A DNA stretch of 64,000 nucleotides from Atriophallophorus winterbourni (lineage: Eukaryota > Platyhelminthes > Trematoda > Plagiorchiida > Microphallidae). The notes beneath the pieces are model-generated. The model saw nothing but the letters and a program-made list of their open reading frames with translations. It made no database searches and was not told the origin of the DNA. The translations under genes were made by a program, and so were the position numbers. Position 1 is the first letter of the stretch. The number at the start of each line of letters is the position of its first letter. Shown in pieces: positions 23,614-34,533 of the stretch. The stretch covers positions 124,001-188,000 of the forward strand of contig JACCGJ010002998.1 of the NCBI GenBank assembly GCA_013407085.1, in the 5' to 3' direction.

Positions 23614-24135
23614 TCAATGTAATAAGAGTGGAAGGATTGTGTTAGATTTCTCAACATGGATATCTATCCCAACGGGCCAGCATTGAAAATCATCGTAAAT
23701 CGTACCATTGGATATCCGCAATAGATTTGGGGTGACAATTTGTTCATTACAATTGTTGAAATGGACACATATTCTTAACGCGAGGACGACCTCTTTGTTA
23801 GATAACCCCAAATCAAAACGACATACCAGAATGACCGTGAGAATCGCGATTGCCGAGCAAAGCATTTGAAACAAAGTACACATCAGATAGGATAACAATG
23901 TGGCGTGCATTCTTCGTAAATGAGCATACCTCCAGTATAACAGGACACAATATAAATAACAAAACGTATCATATGAGAAAGAGAGCAAGCAAAAAATTGG
24001 GACAAAGATTGCGCCGTGATAATAGCATCGTACAAATTCATCTTCTTTCTGCCATGCGTAAATTAACTGTAAACTTGCTTGAGAAAATGTACACCATAAC
24101 AGATGCAATCCAAACGATTCCCAAAGGAAATTCAA
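23614..24135 (-). CDS. Hypothetical multi-pass membrane protein segment, 173 codons
   Basis: Three hydrophobic stretches are visible: GLHLLWCTFSQASLQLIYAW (about residues 9-28), a long one including AIFVPIFCLLSFSYDTFCYL (about 42-61), and a third including MLCSAIAILTVILVC. A Cys-containing hydrophilic part with an N-glycosylation site (SNGT) follows. It ends at one in-frame TGA, after which the frame stays open for more than 220 codons. The frame is also open about 15 codons upstream of the first candidate start, so this is likely an internal exon. No family recognised. Unbroken length in AT-rich DNA is the main argument for coding. Confidence 0.45.
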   Translation of the reverse strand: MNFLWESFGLHLLWCTFSQASLQLIYAWQKEDEFVRCYYHGAIFVPIFCLLSFSYDTFCYLYCVLLYWRYAHLRRMHATLLSYLMCTLFQMLCSAIAILTVILVCRFDLGLSNKEVVLALRICVHFNNCNEQIVTPNLLRISNGTIYDDFQCWPVGIDIHVEKSNTILPLLLH

Positions 24136-24283
24136 CCGAATGGCAAAAGAAAGATCGGTAACTTTCTTACATACAAGTGTGCATTTACAGTGGATTTATT
24201 ATCGATCACCCTGCGAGCCATATGATCACGTTTAAAATTGTGTTTGGAGTGTAGGTCATAGTTGTTCTCCGAGCTAGTAAGGT

Positions 24284-24331
24284 TGATTATGGATGCTTTT
24301 TCATCAAACTTGATGACATCATCAGCGAAAC
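24284..24331 (-). ncRNA. Hammerhead-like motif, family C, decayed
   Basis: Minus strand: core CTGATGA, one T, stem II GTCATC with partner GATGA, then AAAAGC where GAAACG is expected. It resembles the two motifs at 46627 and 46864. The right side of the core is lost, so it is a fossil at best. A match to GTTGTTCT further left ties it to the same element. Confidence 0.35.
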
Positions 24332-24739
24332 GTCTTTTGAGGCAACTGGGCGTCGGGCATCATTCGAATTTATCTGTTGTGCTGCGATTGGCTAGAATTC
24401 TCGCATGTCCTCGTTGTTGGCGTGTTCTTATTGGTCCGTCGACCTAGAAACAGGGGTATACAGATAATGAACACACGGATCAAATTTTGATATCCAGATG
24501 CAAGCCCCAGGCCACACACAAGCGATGCTGTGTTCGTACATTATTTTACAGCGCAAAAGCACACTGCAATACTTACTAAGTCAAGAAAGAAGAGGAGAAA
24601 TATTCATTCAAACTCTTCCGAAAGAATGGATAGCCAAATGTAGAAAGGAACGTCAATGAATACATCTGCTGCAGTAATGTGCAGTTTTCAACAGATCGAA
24701 AGATTCAACAAAAGTATTTCGAAGGCTTAGGGATTATTC

Positions 24740-26027
24740 CGTTCAAATAAAGCAATCAGCCATCACACTGTCTGAGGTTGCGCCAGCTGTGGCAGCACCA
24801 GTTGGTTTGCACTGTTATCTCGTGGGTTCACGTCGCGCACCGAATAGAAGAACCGACGGCAGTTCCGGTGAGAATGCAGAATATCAAATGCCAGTGGGTG
24901 AGTACGTGTGACATGGCTTGACCGGATCCGAAATAGATGCCTCAGAGAGTGCATCTTTGATTTCATTATTTTTTAAGTTAGGATTAGATCAATTCAAACC
25001 CGTCTGCGAAGCAGCGTTTCTAAATTAAGATGCACAAGTCGATTTTCATATGTTAGGTTGCGGAGACAGCCAACCATTTTAGTTGCTCTGTGACAAATCC
25101 TCTCGAGCAGCTTGATGTCCTTTTGTAGCCATTGTGCTCAAGCTTGCACTGAGTAATCCATCACCGGGTTAATATACGTATTTATGAGCATGGGTAAAGA
25201 TTAACGGGAAAAATGTCCGAAAATACGCCGATGCATGCCTAGAATGAGGCCAGCTTGGTTGTACACTGATTCGTATTTTATGCTATTCTTAAGACTTCCA
25301 CTAATCCATACGCCGAGGTCCTTTTCTTTGTTTCTCCATTCCTGTTTTTTGATCAACGGTTGTATGAGAATATGAAATATTTGCCTATTTGAAAATTTTT
25401 ATATTTTCTTAAGTTGAATGGAAGTTTGTTTCGCTCTGACCAGCTGTTCAATATATCCAAATCGCTTTGTAAGCGCAGACAGTCCATACTTGACGTGATT
25501 CGCAAATAACTATTTTGGCTGTGACACGTTCCGGAAGATCGATGATGCAGACCAAAAAGAGAACCGGACCAAGTACCGGACCTTGTGTGCACCGCTAGTG
25601 GCTTCGATTTCCCCGGCCATCACGCCATCGATACGTACAGTTGCCTTGCGATCAAGAAGGTAACATCTCAGCCAGGTAAGAAGGCGCCCATTAATACCAA
25701 CATCGTGCAGCTTGCTCAGGAGTATAGAATGGTCCACGCGATCAAACGCCTTTGATATGTCCAAGTAACAGGCGTGCACGCAACCACCATCATCCAGTGC
25801 CTGCGTCCAGTCGGCCATTATCTCTAGTAGGTCAGGTAAGCAAGAACGAGACTTCGGAAATCCATGTTTCTCTCTGAGCAACGAGTTTTGGGCTCCATAA
25901 CTTTTGAAATCACTGTAAGGAGTTTAACGGTGGTAATTTGCTAGGCCAGAGCGAGTTCCACCTTTGTAGATTAATGTTATAATTCCTCTCTTTTAGTCAG
26001 TCAGTACAACACTTTCACTGAGAGATT
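24740..26027 (-). mobile_element. CR1-like LINE copy f, RT to C-terminus, catalytic site deleted
   Basis: Minus-strand RT at 25881-25510 has FPKSRSCLPDLLEIMADWTQ, YLDISKAFDRVDHSILLSKL and YLLDRKATVRIDGVMAGEI. The GVPQG-like block is frameshifted. The segment with the FADD box is missing: IVICE runs straight into the downstream block SMDCLRLQSDLDILNSWS (25500-25440). The C-terminus lies at 24966-24763 (FRIRSSHVTRTHPL, CRRFFYSVRDVNP). At the right it is cut by CR1 copy a, whose 3' tail ends here. Confidence 0.85.
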
Positions 26028-28224
26028 CAAGATTCTAGATTCAAGATTTATTGTTAACAAAGCAAATTGCTGTACAGTACCATAATATATACGTATAAAA
26101 ATTAAAAATTGTTACTTTTGTGATCATATCCATGTTCTTCATAGGTGAGCAAAAATAGTCCTCAATAGCGACACAGACTGAGGGATGAGAATCTTTGGAT
26201 GGACGGTGTTTTAGACGGTGGCGTTAAAAAATATAGACATTAATAGGTAGGGGCCAGTGCAGTGGTTCTCAACATAAGGTTTCGTAACATTTGTTTAAAG
26301 ATGTGCTCGTTCGCTGAGGTAACAAGGTCTATCGGCAAGCTTTTCCACAAAAAGCATACACGAACAGCGAAGAATTGACGACGACAATTCAATCGTGAGT
26401 GTGGGATTTAAATGGTCAAAGGTTGGCTGCGTGTGAAGACAACGGAAACAAACTTGAAGAGGTGTTTGAGAGTGTAAGATTCCGCGTAGATGATTCGATA
26501 TTTCAGAGTGAGGTCGTGTAAGATACGTCTGCGCTCGAGGGTGCACAGTCCAAGTATGGTCAGTCGCTGCTCAAATGTTAAATTATTCCATCCGGTAACC
26601 ATTTTGGTTGCCTTATGATAAATTCGTTCGAGGAGCGAGATGATTTTTCCATCCATGGGGTCCAAGCTTCTACAGCGTAGTCAACGACGGGATGTATGTA
26701 AGTGTTTAGTATTTTCGCGAGTGAATGTGGTGGGAAACGTCCGAAAATGCGTTTCAGTAAACCGAGCAAGCTGCACGCACGCTAGTAGACGGATTCTCTC
26801 TGTAGGCTGTTCTTCAAAGTGCCAGACACCAAGATTCCGAGATCTTTTTGTAATGTACTCTATTCAAGCGGGTGGATGCCAAGTGTATAGGTAAAGGGAA
26901 AGGGTTTTCCGACCTGCAAAATTTTGCACTTGAGGAAATTAAATGGCAGTTTGTTTTGGATTGACTAATGGTGCAGCTTATTGAAATCTCCTTGCAGAAC
27001 TTGACAGTCCTCGATAGAGTTGACCTTCGTCCAGATTTTTACATCATCTGCGAATAAAGAAAGCTTACATGCTAGTAAGTTCAGTAGATCGTTTATAAAT
27101 ATGAGAAACAGTATCGGGCCGAGAACCGAACCATGAGGCACTCCGCTCGTGGCTTCAATTGTTCAAGAAGTTTCACCATCTATTCTGACTTTTACTTTGC
27201 GTCCAGACAGCTAACATGTGAACCATGATAGTAAGTTTCCGATGACGCCAACATTCTGCAGCTTTTGAAGCAGTAAGGAGTGATTCACTCTATCGAATGC
27301 TTCAGATATATCTAAGTAACCGGCATGGACGGAACGCCCTTGTTCTAGTGCTTGCGTCCAGTCATTTAGAGTCGTGAGCAAGTTAGACAGGCATGAATAT
27401 GTTTCCCTAAATCCGTGTTGTGTGAAAGTTATTAGCTGATGGTTCTAGAGATGATCAACAAGTCATTCACACACCAGGCGTTCCAAAACTTTAGAAACCG
27501 CTGAAAGAAGCGTCACAGGGCGGTAATTTGCCGGATCAGAACGACTGCCACCTTTGTAGATTGCTGTGATTACACCGGTTTTCCATTAAGTTGGTACTGT
27601 TCCCGTATTCAATGAATGCCTGAATAGAACACATAGTGGGCCACACAGCTCCAGCTCGCATGACTTCAGAACAGCAGGTGTTATTCCATCCTCTCCTTGT
27701 GATTTGCGAACGTTCAGCCGCGTAAATGCTTTCGCACAACCGTAGGATTTACCTCGATGTTACTAAGGCATTTGACCTGTAGTGGGCGCGGCAAAGACCT
27801 CAGCGTTGGCACGTTCTTTGGACGAAATACTTGCGCAGTCAGTCAGTCCGTTCTCTGTCTGGATAGGAAATACACCTGGATTAACCTTGGTCGCGGTGTT
27901 TACGAAGGTGTACAGCAACTTAGGATGTCGTTCCATCTAGTCGATCAGCTTACAATGGTGATATTGCTTGTCTTCTCGGATTAAGGACGTCACCTTGTTA
28001 CAAAAACTACGAAAGTGTTCCCAAGATGCGTCTGTTCGTGTTATTCTGTGTGTAGCCCATGCGAACTTTCGCATGGCTATCCACTTCCGATTGCGGCTTC
28101 GGAGTTTGAAGCAAAATGTTCTTGATTTCCTTATGGGAACACGAGTAGAATTTTCGTCTAGTTTTGTACCGATATAACTTAACAGACTAGAACAATGAGT
28201 TTGTGCATTCGTTAGATCAAGATG

Positions 28225-28852
28225 TTATTCCTTCATAATCGTAATGGCACCACGAAGGCCGAAGTAATCGACTCTCCTGATGAACTTAACGTCGCCCGAC
28301 GCCCTTCTGGCGTTGCACACGAATTCGAAGGACAACACCAGATGGTCACTTAGCCCCAAAGGACTATGATACTGCATTGACTCTACTGCTATTGATTCGG
28401 AGGTTAAAACCAGGTCTAGAATTGATGATTCATTGAGGCCCCTCTGTCGAGTGAATGAATGGACATGGTTGTATAGGGGAGTGAAAGTGATTACCTCACG
28501 GAATTTATACTCACGCGATTGCTGAGTATGCACACTTTTGGTGTAGAGATGTGGGAGGTTGAAATCACCCATTATTAACAATTGGCATCCTCTAAGTTTC
28601 ACAGCGCTGCTCATCATTTGTAACAACGTTTCATTGTGGGCATCGGAAGAGTTGGGCGAGCGGTAGATCACACCAAGCTTACAGTTCTCTCCAGTTTCCA
28701 AGCGAAGGCTACACCACATGGTGTCCTCTAGCTCAAACCTTGTGTCAGGGACAGCTGTGCGTTGAAGACGTTCGTTATAATACAAAGCAACTCCACCACC
28801 TGATCTTGAACGGTCTCGTCGAAGTAGGATCATGCTGGGAAGTGCTAGCTCG
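28225..28852 (-). pseudogene. APE-type endonuclease, C-terminal part, CR1 copy a
   Basis: Shows SRSGGGVALYYNERLQRT, LGVIYRSPNSSDAHN, the catalytic GDFNLPH, SSILDLVLTSE and the terminal PLGLSDH, in the order of a CR1 APE nuclease that nicks target DNA. With the solo LTR at 28858-29155 removed, this frame joins 29634-29161 in phase (N-D-C-E-L-A). Confidence 0.85.
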
Positions 28853-28857
28853 CAATC

Positions 28858-29155
28858 TGTGGTGTGGTTCCGCAAAACCTACCCACCACGATGCAAGCTG
28901 AGCTGGTTGGCTGACCTCTCCTCCAACAGGATGTCAAGTTCCGATTGCCGATACCGCCATAGTGATTTATCGATTTCCTGTTATCGTCATCACTCGCATT
29001 CCACCGATTTTCTGTTCGATAACTCAGTGAACAATATTCATCTGTTGAATACGATATTGGTACATAATCAACTCACCCGTTAAACACATCACATTTTGTT
29101 TGCCGTGGCGTGACTTCTCAATTCGATTTCTGTTGGGATTCGCATTTCAATTACA
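28858..29155. mobile_element. Solo LTR, 298 bp, with 5-bp target duplication
   Basis: The segment begins TGTGGTGTGG and ends TCAATTACA (TGT..ACA termini) and is flanked by CAATC at 28853-28857 and at 29156-29160. Deleting it with one CAATC restores the endonuclease frame. This is the classic footprint of an LTR retrotransposon reduced to a solo LTR by recombination. Family and orientation cannot be told; the gypsy remnant at 40318 has no LTR to compare. Confidence 0.8.
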
Positions 29156-29160
29156 CAATC

Positions 29161-29634
29161 GTTCACCTGATCGTAAAACCATGTTTCAGTAACAGCAATG
29201 ATGTCAGCAGAAAACTGAGCGTTAAAATGGGATAATTTGGCGATTTTGTTCCGCAAGCACTGTGCATTTGTGTATATGCATTTAACAGTGGTTTTCGTGT
29301 GTAGCGAGCCTACGCGGATGATGTTTGTATGTCCGACCCTCTCGGAGATTAGTTTGTCCGTGTCTTCACACGGCGTTGCTGCAGCTTGTGTTTCGGGAGC
29401 AGCCTTCGGTATGCTGAGTCTGAGGTCATTGGGGATATTTTTAATGTGTATTTTCCAATTTTGTCTGACAAAGGCTGTCGTAGCAGAAGTTAAGAAAGTG
29501 AGTTTTAAATGGGGTGGTCCATCGCCTTTGTAGTTTGATGACCTCGGTATCCTGAAGTTATTCGCGACAACACTTTCGTGAGCTCCAATCGCTTCTGCAA
29601 CGTATAGCCACTGTTTATAGTTGTGTTTATTCAT
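29161..29634 (-). pseudogene. ORF1 C-terminus and endonuclease N-terminus, CR1 copy a
   Basis: The first part resembles the conserved end of CR1 ORF1 (compare 43990-43800). The nuclease starts with IYTNAQCLRNKIAKL and includes ADIIAVTETWFYDQVND. ORF1 and nuclease are in one open frame here. Confidence 0.75.
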
Positions 29635-29639
29635 AGATA

Positions 29640-29720
29640 ATATGCGGGTAAAAAGCTATGCTTTACAAGACCCACAAAAATGTACATTGGGTAGGATCAT
29701 AAAAAATATCAAAATATTGT
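29640..29720 (-). mobile_element. CR1 copy b, 3' UTR part left of the LINE-B insertion
   Basis: Minus strand reads TTGTGGGTCTTGTAAAGCAT then AGCTTTTTACC, like CR1 3' UTRs at 33850 and 50110. It is the continuation of 33444-33821 after removal of LINE-B. Confidence 0.6.
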
Positions 29721-29927
29721 TAGATTGTTGTTGGCCTCCGTCGGTCGATGTCGACCATGGATGTACATCACATCGCATGAATTTCATGTTTTGCAACTTT
29801 TTGAATGACTAAACAGTCCGATTCGGGAGGAACAATCTCTCCCGCAGCGCTTGCAACGATCGTCAGAACTCTGTTGTATTGTATCAGTTGCACGTCGGCG
29901 GCGTGATCTGCGTTCAGCAGCCAGGAG

Positions 29928-30662
29928 CTATATTTGCTCCTCCCCGGCATGCAGTCGACGATTTACACAATGCCTCCAAAGTGAGCGGTCAAAAGCAAGT
30001 TCTTCCCAGCTTGCGGGGTCAATGACAAGAGCTTTCATGTCTCTTTTGCAAACATCATTGTACCGCAAGTGCGGTATGCCCAATGGTCGACTTCCTAATT
30101 GCAACTCACCGTAGAGTAGATCTTTCGGAATACAACCATTTTCCATTCTATGGACATGACCAAGCCACCGCAGGCGGCGCTGACATAATTGGGTGAACAT
30201 GCTCTGTAGACCATCTATTGAAAGCACTTCAGCGTTAGTCACTATGTCCATCCACGATATGTTCAAGATACGACGGATGCTTCGTAGATGGAAAGCATTC
30301 AGCTTCCGTTAGTGTATTGCGTGGGTGGCCCAGGTTTCACTGCCGTATAGTAAAGCATTTAGTACGCACGCGCTGTATACCTTCATCTTTCTCTTTACAG
30401 TCAGCTTGAGGTTACGCCAAACACGAGAGTTCAATCGGGACAAAATGACAGCTGCTCTGCCAATCCGCTTATCAATCTCCGTTTGTAGCGAGAGGTTATC
30501 CGCAATGGTTGAACCAAGATATGTGAAATGATGTACTGGTTCGAGCTGACAGTTTCCAACAGTGATGATTGGTGGCGATACAGTCCCTTGACCAAGGACT
30601 TTGGTCTTGCTCATGCTGATTGTTAGACCAAAGTCTTTGCATGCCGACGAAAAGCAATCCAT
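29928..30662 (-). pseudogene. LINE-B copy 1 RT C-terminal domain
   Basis: Contains LTISMSKTKVLGQG, HHFTYLGSTIADNLSLQTEI, SACVLNALLYGSETW, RRILNISWMDIVTNAEVL and RQLRWLGHV-like QRRLRWLGHVHRMENG. A stop after ATHAIH (30309) splits it into two frames. It continues the FADD-bearing segment to its right; the 3' UTR follows. Confidence 0.8.
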
Positions 30663-30950
30663 TAGCGACTGTAGGTTCTCTTAGGAGTGAGCAATAAAGG
30701 CTGCATCGTCGGCAAACAACAGGTCACGGATGATCACATCCCGTACTTTGGTTCGTGCTCTCAACCGGTTCAGGTTGAAAAGCTTGCCATCACTTCACGT
30801 GCGTATGTAAATGCCTTCTGTTCTCGTCTTAAAAGCGTGATTCAGAAGCAGAGCAAAGAAAATGCCGAACAGCGTGGAAGCAACAACACACCCTTGTTTG
30901 ACGCCTCGGCGAATTTCAAATGCTTCTAAACTGCAACCGTTAAAATGGAC

Positions 30951-31724
30951 TTAGCCCTTCAAGACTGAGTGGAACAAAATAACGAGTCTCAGCAGCCTTA
31001 GGGGGCAGCCTATCAGATCAGGCATTTTGAAAAGACCCTCCCTGCTGACGTAGTCGAATGCCTTAGTTAAATCAATAAAAACAGCATATAATGGCATACG
31101 CTGTTCCCGACACTTTTCTTGACGTTGTCTCAGGGAGAAGATCATGCCAACGGTTGATCTTCCTTTGCGGAAGCCACATTGAGATCCGGAGTAAATTCTA
31201 TCAGCTAAAACTTGCAGCCGGATCTGTAAGACTGTAGCAAACAATTTGCCTACGACATTCAGAAGAAAGATTCCTCTGTAATTGTCACAGTCGCCTCTGT
31301 CACTCTTATTCTTAAATAGCGTGATGATCTTTGTGTCTCGCATCTCTTGTGGGACACCCCCCTCCTGCCAGCACTGAAGAAGCAAATGGTGAAGAGGCTG
31401 TAATAATGCTGCTCTACCGCATTTGATGAGCTCAGGTGGAATTCCGTCGTCACCAGGTGCCTTCCCATTCGCTGAGCGGTCGATTACCTTATTGAGCTCA
31501 TCAAGATTAGGAGGGGTATCTAGATATTTAATGGTCGGCAACCGTTCGACATTTTCAAGTGCATGCGGTAGAACCGTACCGTCCCTAGAGTAGAGGGAGG
31601 AGAAGTGCTCTACCCATCTTTCCATCTGTTGAGTTTTGTCGACAATCGGCTTACCAGATAAAGACTTAATGGGAGCCGTTTTAAGTTTGTTTGGGCCAAT
31701 GGCTCTCTTGATCCCATCATACAT
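30951..31724 (-). pseudogene. LINE-B copy 1 RT, N-terminal half
   Basis: 257 open codons: DKTQQMERWVEHFSSLYSRD (linker), SANGKAPGDDGIPPELIKCG (RT entry), RGDCDNYRGIFLLNVVGKLF, GSQCGFRKGRSTVGMIFSLR and YAVFIDLTKAFDYVSREGLF. It ends before the catalytic block; RRGVKQGCVVASTLFGIF and LLFADDAAF (FADD at 30705-30716) follow in the next open segments, interrupted by TGA and TAA. Confidence 0.85.
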
Positions 31725-32108
31725 ACCGTGAAAATTGCCGGTATCCGCAGCTTTTTGGATAATGAGGCTAACTTCAGTCCAATAGTCGTTTGCACAACGT
31801 CTTGCAGTCTATTGGACCTTATTTCTAGCTGCTCTTAGAAGACGTAAGTTTTTTCATCTGTTGGCATACCTTTGAACCTCAAGAAAGCTGAGCGTTTCTC
31901 ATCCAGCACAGCAGTCATCTCAGAAGCGTTTGCTTCGAACCAGTCGCTCGTTCGAGCTTTCTTCGGACCGAAAGTGGAAAGTGCGACTCGGCATATACAG
32001 CTTTTAATCGATTTCAAGTTTTCTGAAGCAGATTCAAGATTCTAAAAGGCGTTGCCCGTTTTCATTGGTTTTACCTACACCGAACCTTCCGAGACAGTTT
32101 TGCCAAGA

Positions 32109-32681
32109 CTAGTAATCTGCGCCAACTCTGGCATTGAAATCACCCAATACCACTATACCATTTTTCTGTGGCACGTTTTTCAGGACGGCTGTGAGGTTAT
32201 GATAAAAAGCGTCTTTTTCAGCAGGCGTCGCAGAGAGCGTCGGTGCATAAACGTTGACCAACGTAATGGTACCAGTAACGCACCTCAGATTTAAAGTCCA
32301 AATCCGTTCGCTCCCGCTGCTGCTCGGTTCTGTTGCTTTTATTATGTCGTTTCGCACGGCAAGCCCAACTCCATACAGTCGAGGCTCATCGGAACCTCTT
32401 CCTTTCCAAAAGAATGTGTAATCACTTTCTGTTAGCTTACCACTGTCTGGTAAGCGCGTATCTTGTATGGCAGCCACGTCGACATTCAGCCTCTTTAGTT
32501 CGTTGTTAATCACGGCGGACTTTTTAACGCCTCTGATATTCGAGACGTCGTCATGATATCTTGGAAGCATGGACCGGACGTTCCAGGTTCCAAGTTTCAG
32601 AACTGACATTTGTTGTTTGGTATTTCGATTCGCTGGTGCGGAAAAATACAGTCTGCTTGTCGGTTGATTCCTAATACCCAT
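32109..32681 (-). pseudogene. LINE-B copy 1 APE-type endonuclease, N-terminal half
   Basis: Starts MGIRNQPTSRLYF, then LKLGTWNVRSML (first catalytic Asn block), LNVDVAAIQDTRLPDSGK, YGVGLAVRNDI and VVLGDFNARVGADY (catalytic DFN), then a TAG. After about 20 more codons the sequence jumps across a deletion to the linker (SIKSCIC). The SDH-containing C-terminus is therefore missing. The breakpoints share GAAT. Confidence 0.85.
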
Positions 32682-33443
32682 GCACCCATTAAGGATAGCA
32701 GACCGTGGCGAGACGGTACATTATTGACAGGGGGCTGCCCAGCTTGAGGCGGGCGGTAGCCGTCCAATGAGACCTGGAAGTCTCTCCCACCTTCGAAAGC
32801 AGCCCCAGGCGCTCAGTTTTGCGCCAGTCGAGCCATAGTTTTTAACCGGTATCTGCTGCTTCCCGTGTTATTTTTCGTAGAAGCGGAATGGAGTGTCCTC
32901 TCCATTGTTGCGTTGTGATGTACGCCTGGGCAGTTCAATATGGAGAACTAGCTGTTGCCCATGCAGCAAGTGATCCCTCTCCACGGCACCACTGGAACCA
33001 AAGGAACAGCTAGGCTGATACGTTTGGACAACGATGCCGTCGCAGGAGCTGGCAGAACGAAGTTGAATAAACTTCGGATTGCCTAACGGGACTGCGGCTC
33101 CGAATTTTTCCTCGAGGTTGACTCCTGAAGCCTTTTTCATGAATTGATGTAGCCACAAGGCAGTGGGGGTTCGAGATAAGGGTTTTCCTTCCCCTAGGTG
33201 GGCCGCCTTCGTTGATTAACGAGCTCCACCTGCCCGAAGCATGCTGGTTTTGAGGCGCCAGTCAGCCGCCCTCGCCCTTTCTCCTGTCAGTAGAAGCAGT
33301 TCCGCCGGGTCACACAGGACCACGCGTGCAGGCCAGGAGCTAGACTTGATTGTCAGAGGCTATATGAGACACAGGCCATTGGAGCATTTTTGGAATTGGG
33401 AGCTTATCCCCAAAACCGCCCCGGCCGTGACAACTATTATTGT

Positions 33444-33821
33444 CAAACATAAAAAAACATACTTGTCCATTTGGATATCTAGTGATTTCTTGAAAACTTC
33501 AACTGTTCCAGATTGTACCACATGAGTAGGTAAACTGTTCCACAGTTGCACATTGCGAACGGAAAATGCATATTTGCGGCAGTTCAACCTGCTATGCTGT
33601 TGGTAAAGTTTCGATTGGTGACCTCGCAAATGTGTTATGTTGTTGTTTCACAGCTTCTGTTGTACTGTTAGCCTCTGGAACGCCTAGAAGGATCAGACTG
33701 CGCTCATCGATTTTCTTACGGACGTCTCCGCATCCTTTTCTTTCCCAACAGGGTATATCGGCGAAGATTCGAGCGTTGCACGTAGGTATGTCACGTAACA
33801 ATCTCCATATCCCTCTCAATG
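33444..33821 (-). mobile_element. CR1 copy b, C-terminal coding fragment
   Basis: Minus strand: HLRGHQSKLYQQHSRLNCRK, then YAFSVRNVQLWNSLPTHVV and FKKSLDIQMDKYVF, a typical CR1/Jockey C-terminus. The upstream ORF (33819-33592, DERSLILLGVPEANST) is in another frame and its relation is unclear. Its right edge is cut by the tail of CR1 copy c. Confidence 0.7.
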
Positions 33822-34518
33822 TTTAATTCAATTCAATTCAATTCAATTCAATTTAATGGTCTAAAAAGCACATAGCTTTCAAAAACCACAGAATAATATG
33901 CGAATTACAAATAACATAGGTAGTAAAACGGGGTTTGTTTGCCTACTGATTAGTTCAGGAATCATGTAAAAATACATAGAGCAGAAATTGTTCCCAACCG
34001 TTTTGATAGGGTAAATATGTATAGTTTACTTCGATGCATTGGTTCAAAGCTTTATGATGCAGAATATATTGTTTCAATGTTTGGATTGGTCGACATGAAG
34101 TTGTCCAAGTTCGATTTGAATATATCCAAGTTGGGTGAGTGTGCAACGTTACGGGGTAGGGAGTTCCATGTAAAACATACACGTACAGAATAAAAATACC
34201 TTCGACAGTTTAGCCTCGAGTCGCGAATAAGTACTGTATAGTTATGACTCCGGCTTGTTCGTGTTGGTAGTCGTGTGAATAGTTGATTCAGGGGATGGTT
34301 GTGGGTATGCAGTATATTGAACATAAGAATCAAGTCGCCTCTAAGACGGCGGTAGGGAGAGTCGAAGAGATTGAGTCTTGTATTTCGATCTCCGTGTTGT
34401 TTATGTTTCAAACCACGTACGAGCTTGGTGGTCCGATGATATATTCTCTGCAAGAGGCTGATGTCCTTCTGTAGCCAGGGTGACCAATCCAGAACCGCAT
34501 ACTCCATGGTTGGCCTCA
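33822..34518 (-). mobile_element. CR1 copy c, C-terminus, 3' UTR and (ATTCA)n tail
   Basis: The 3' end is AATTCAATTCAATTCAATTC (plus-strand view) at 33822-33850, the CR1-type microsatellite tail. Coding reads TMEYAVLDWSPWLQKDISLL, RIYHRTTKLVRGLKH, YRRLRGDLILMFNILHTH and FTWNSLPRNVAHSPNLDIF. It is the continuation of 36928-38385 across the LINE-C insertion. Confidence 0.9.
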
Positions 34519-34533
34519 CTTGACTTACTTGAC

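Larger units (their letters stand above)
26028..29639 (-). mobile_element. CR1-like LINE copy a, ORF1 end through 3' tail, hit by a solo LTR
   Basis: Order on the minus strand: end of an ORF1-like region (FRIPRSSNYKGDGPPHLKL), APE endonuclease (29300-28225, split by an LTR), linker, RT (about 27740-26880) with YLDISEAFDRVNHSLLLQ, SGVPHGSVLGPILFLIFIND and SLFADDVKIW (FADD at 27043-27054), and C-terminus (26769-26295). The 3' UTR ends in AATCTTGAATCTAGAATC near 26030. The RT has stops and frameshifts, although its catalytic box and the endonuclease look good. It is 5'-truncated inside ORF1. Confidence 0.9.
29721..33437 (-). mobile_element. LINE-B copy 1 (RTE-like), near full length with internal deletion
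   Basis: Includes a GC-rich 5' UTR (about 33437-32690), endonuclease (32681-32109), linker (31990-31730), RT (31724-30660) and C-terminus plus 3' UTR (30662-29721). The same hexamer TATTGT lies at both edges (29715-29720 and 33438-33443), and CR1 3' UTR sequence flanks both sides, so it inserted into CR1 copy b. A deletion of about 345 bp inside the endonuclease, relative to the 56535 copy, plus several stops make it inactive. Clade placement as RTE-like is tentative. Confidence 0.85.

Noticed and set aside
23850..24161. 103-codon plus-strand ORF
   Set aside because: Shadow of the longer minus-strand membrane-protein frame; Lys/Arg/Thr-rich without motif.
32868..33158. Short ORFs in the GC-rich stretch 32700-33430
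   Set aside because: This is the LINE-B 5' UTR; composition is high in GC but no conserved protein is seen.
33592..33819. CR1 ORF1 identity for the DERSLILLGVPEANST segment
   Set aside because: The resemblance is weak and the frame differs from the recognised C-terminus beside it, so I did not assign it.
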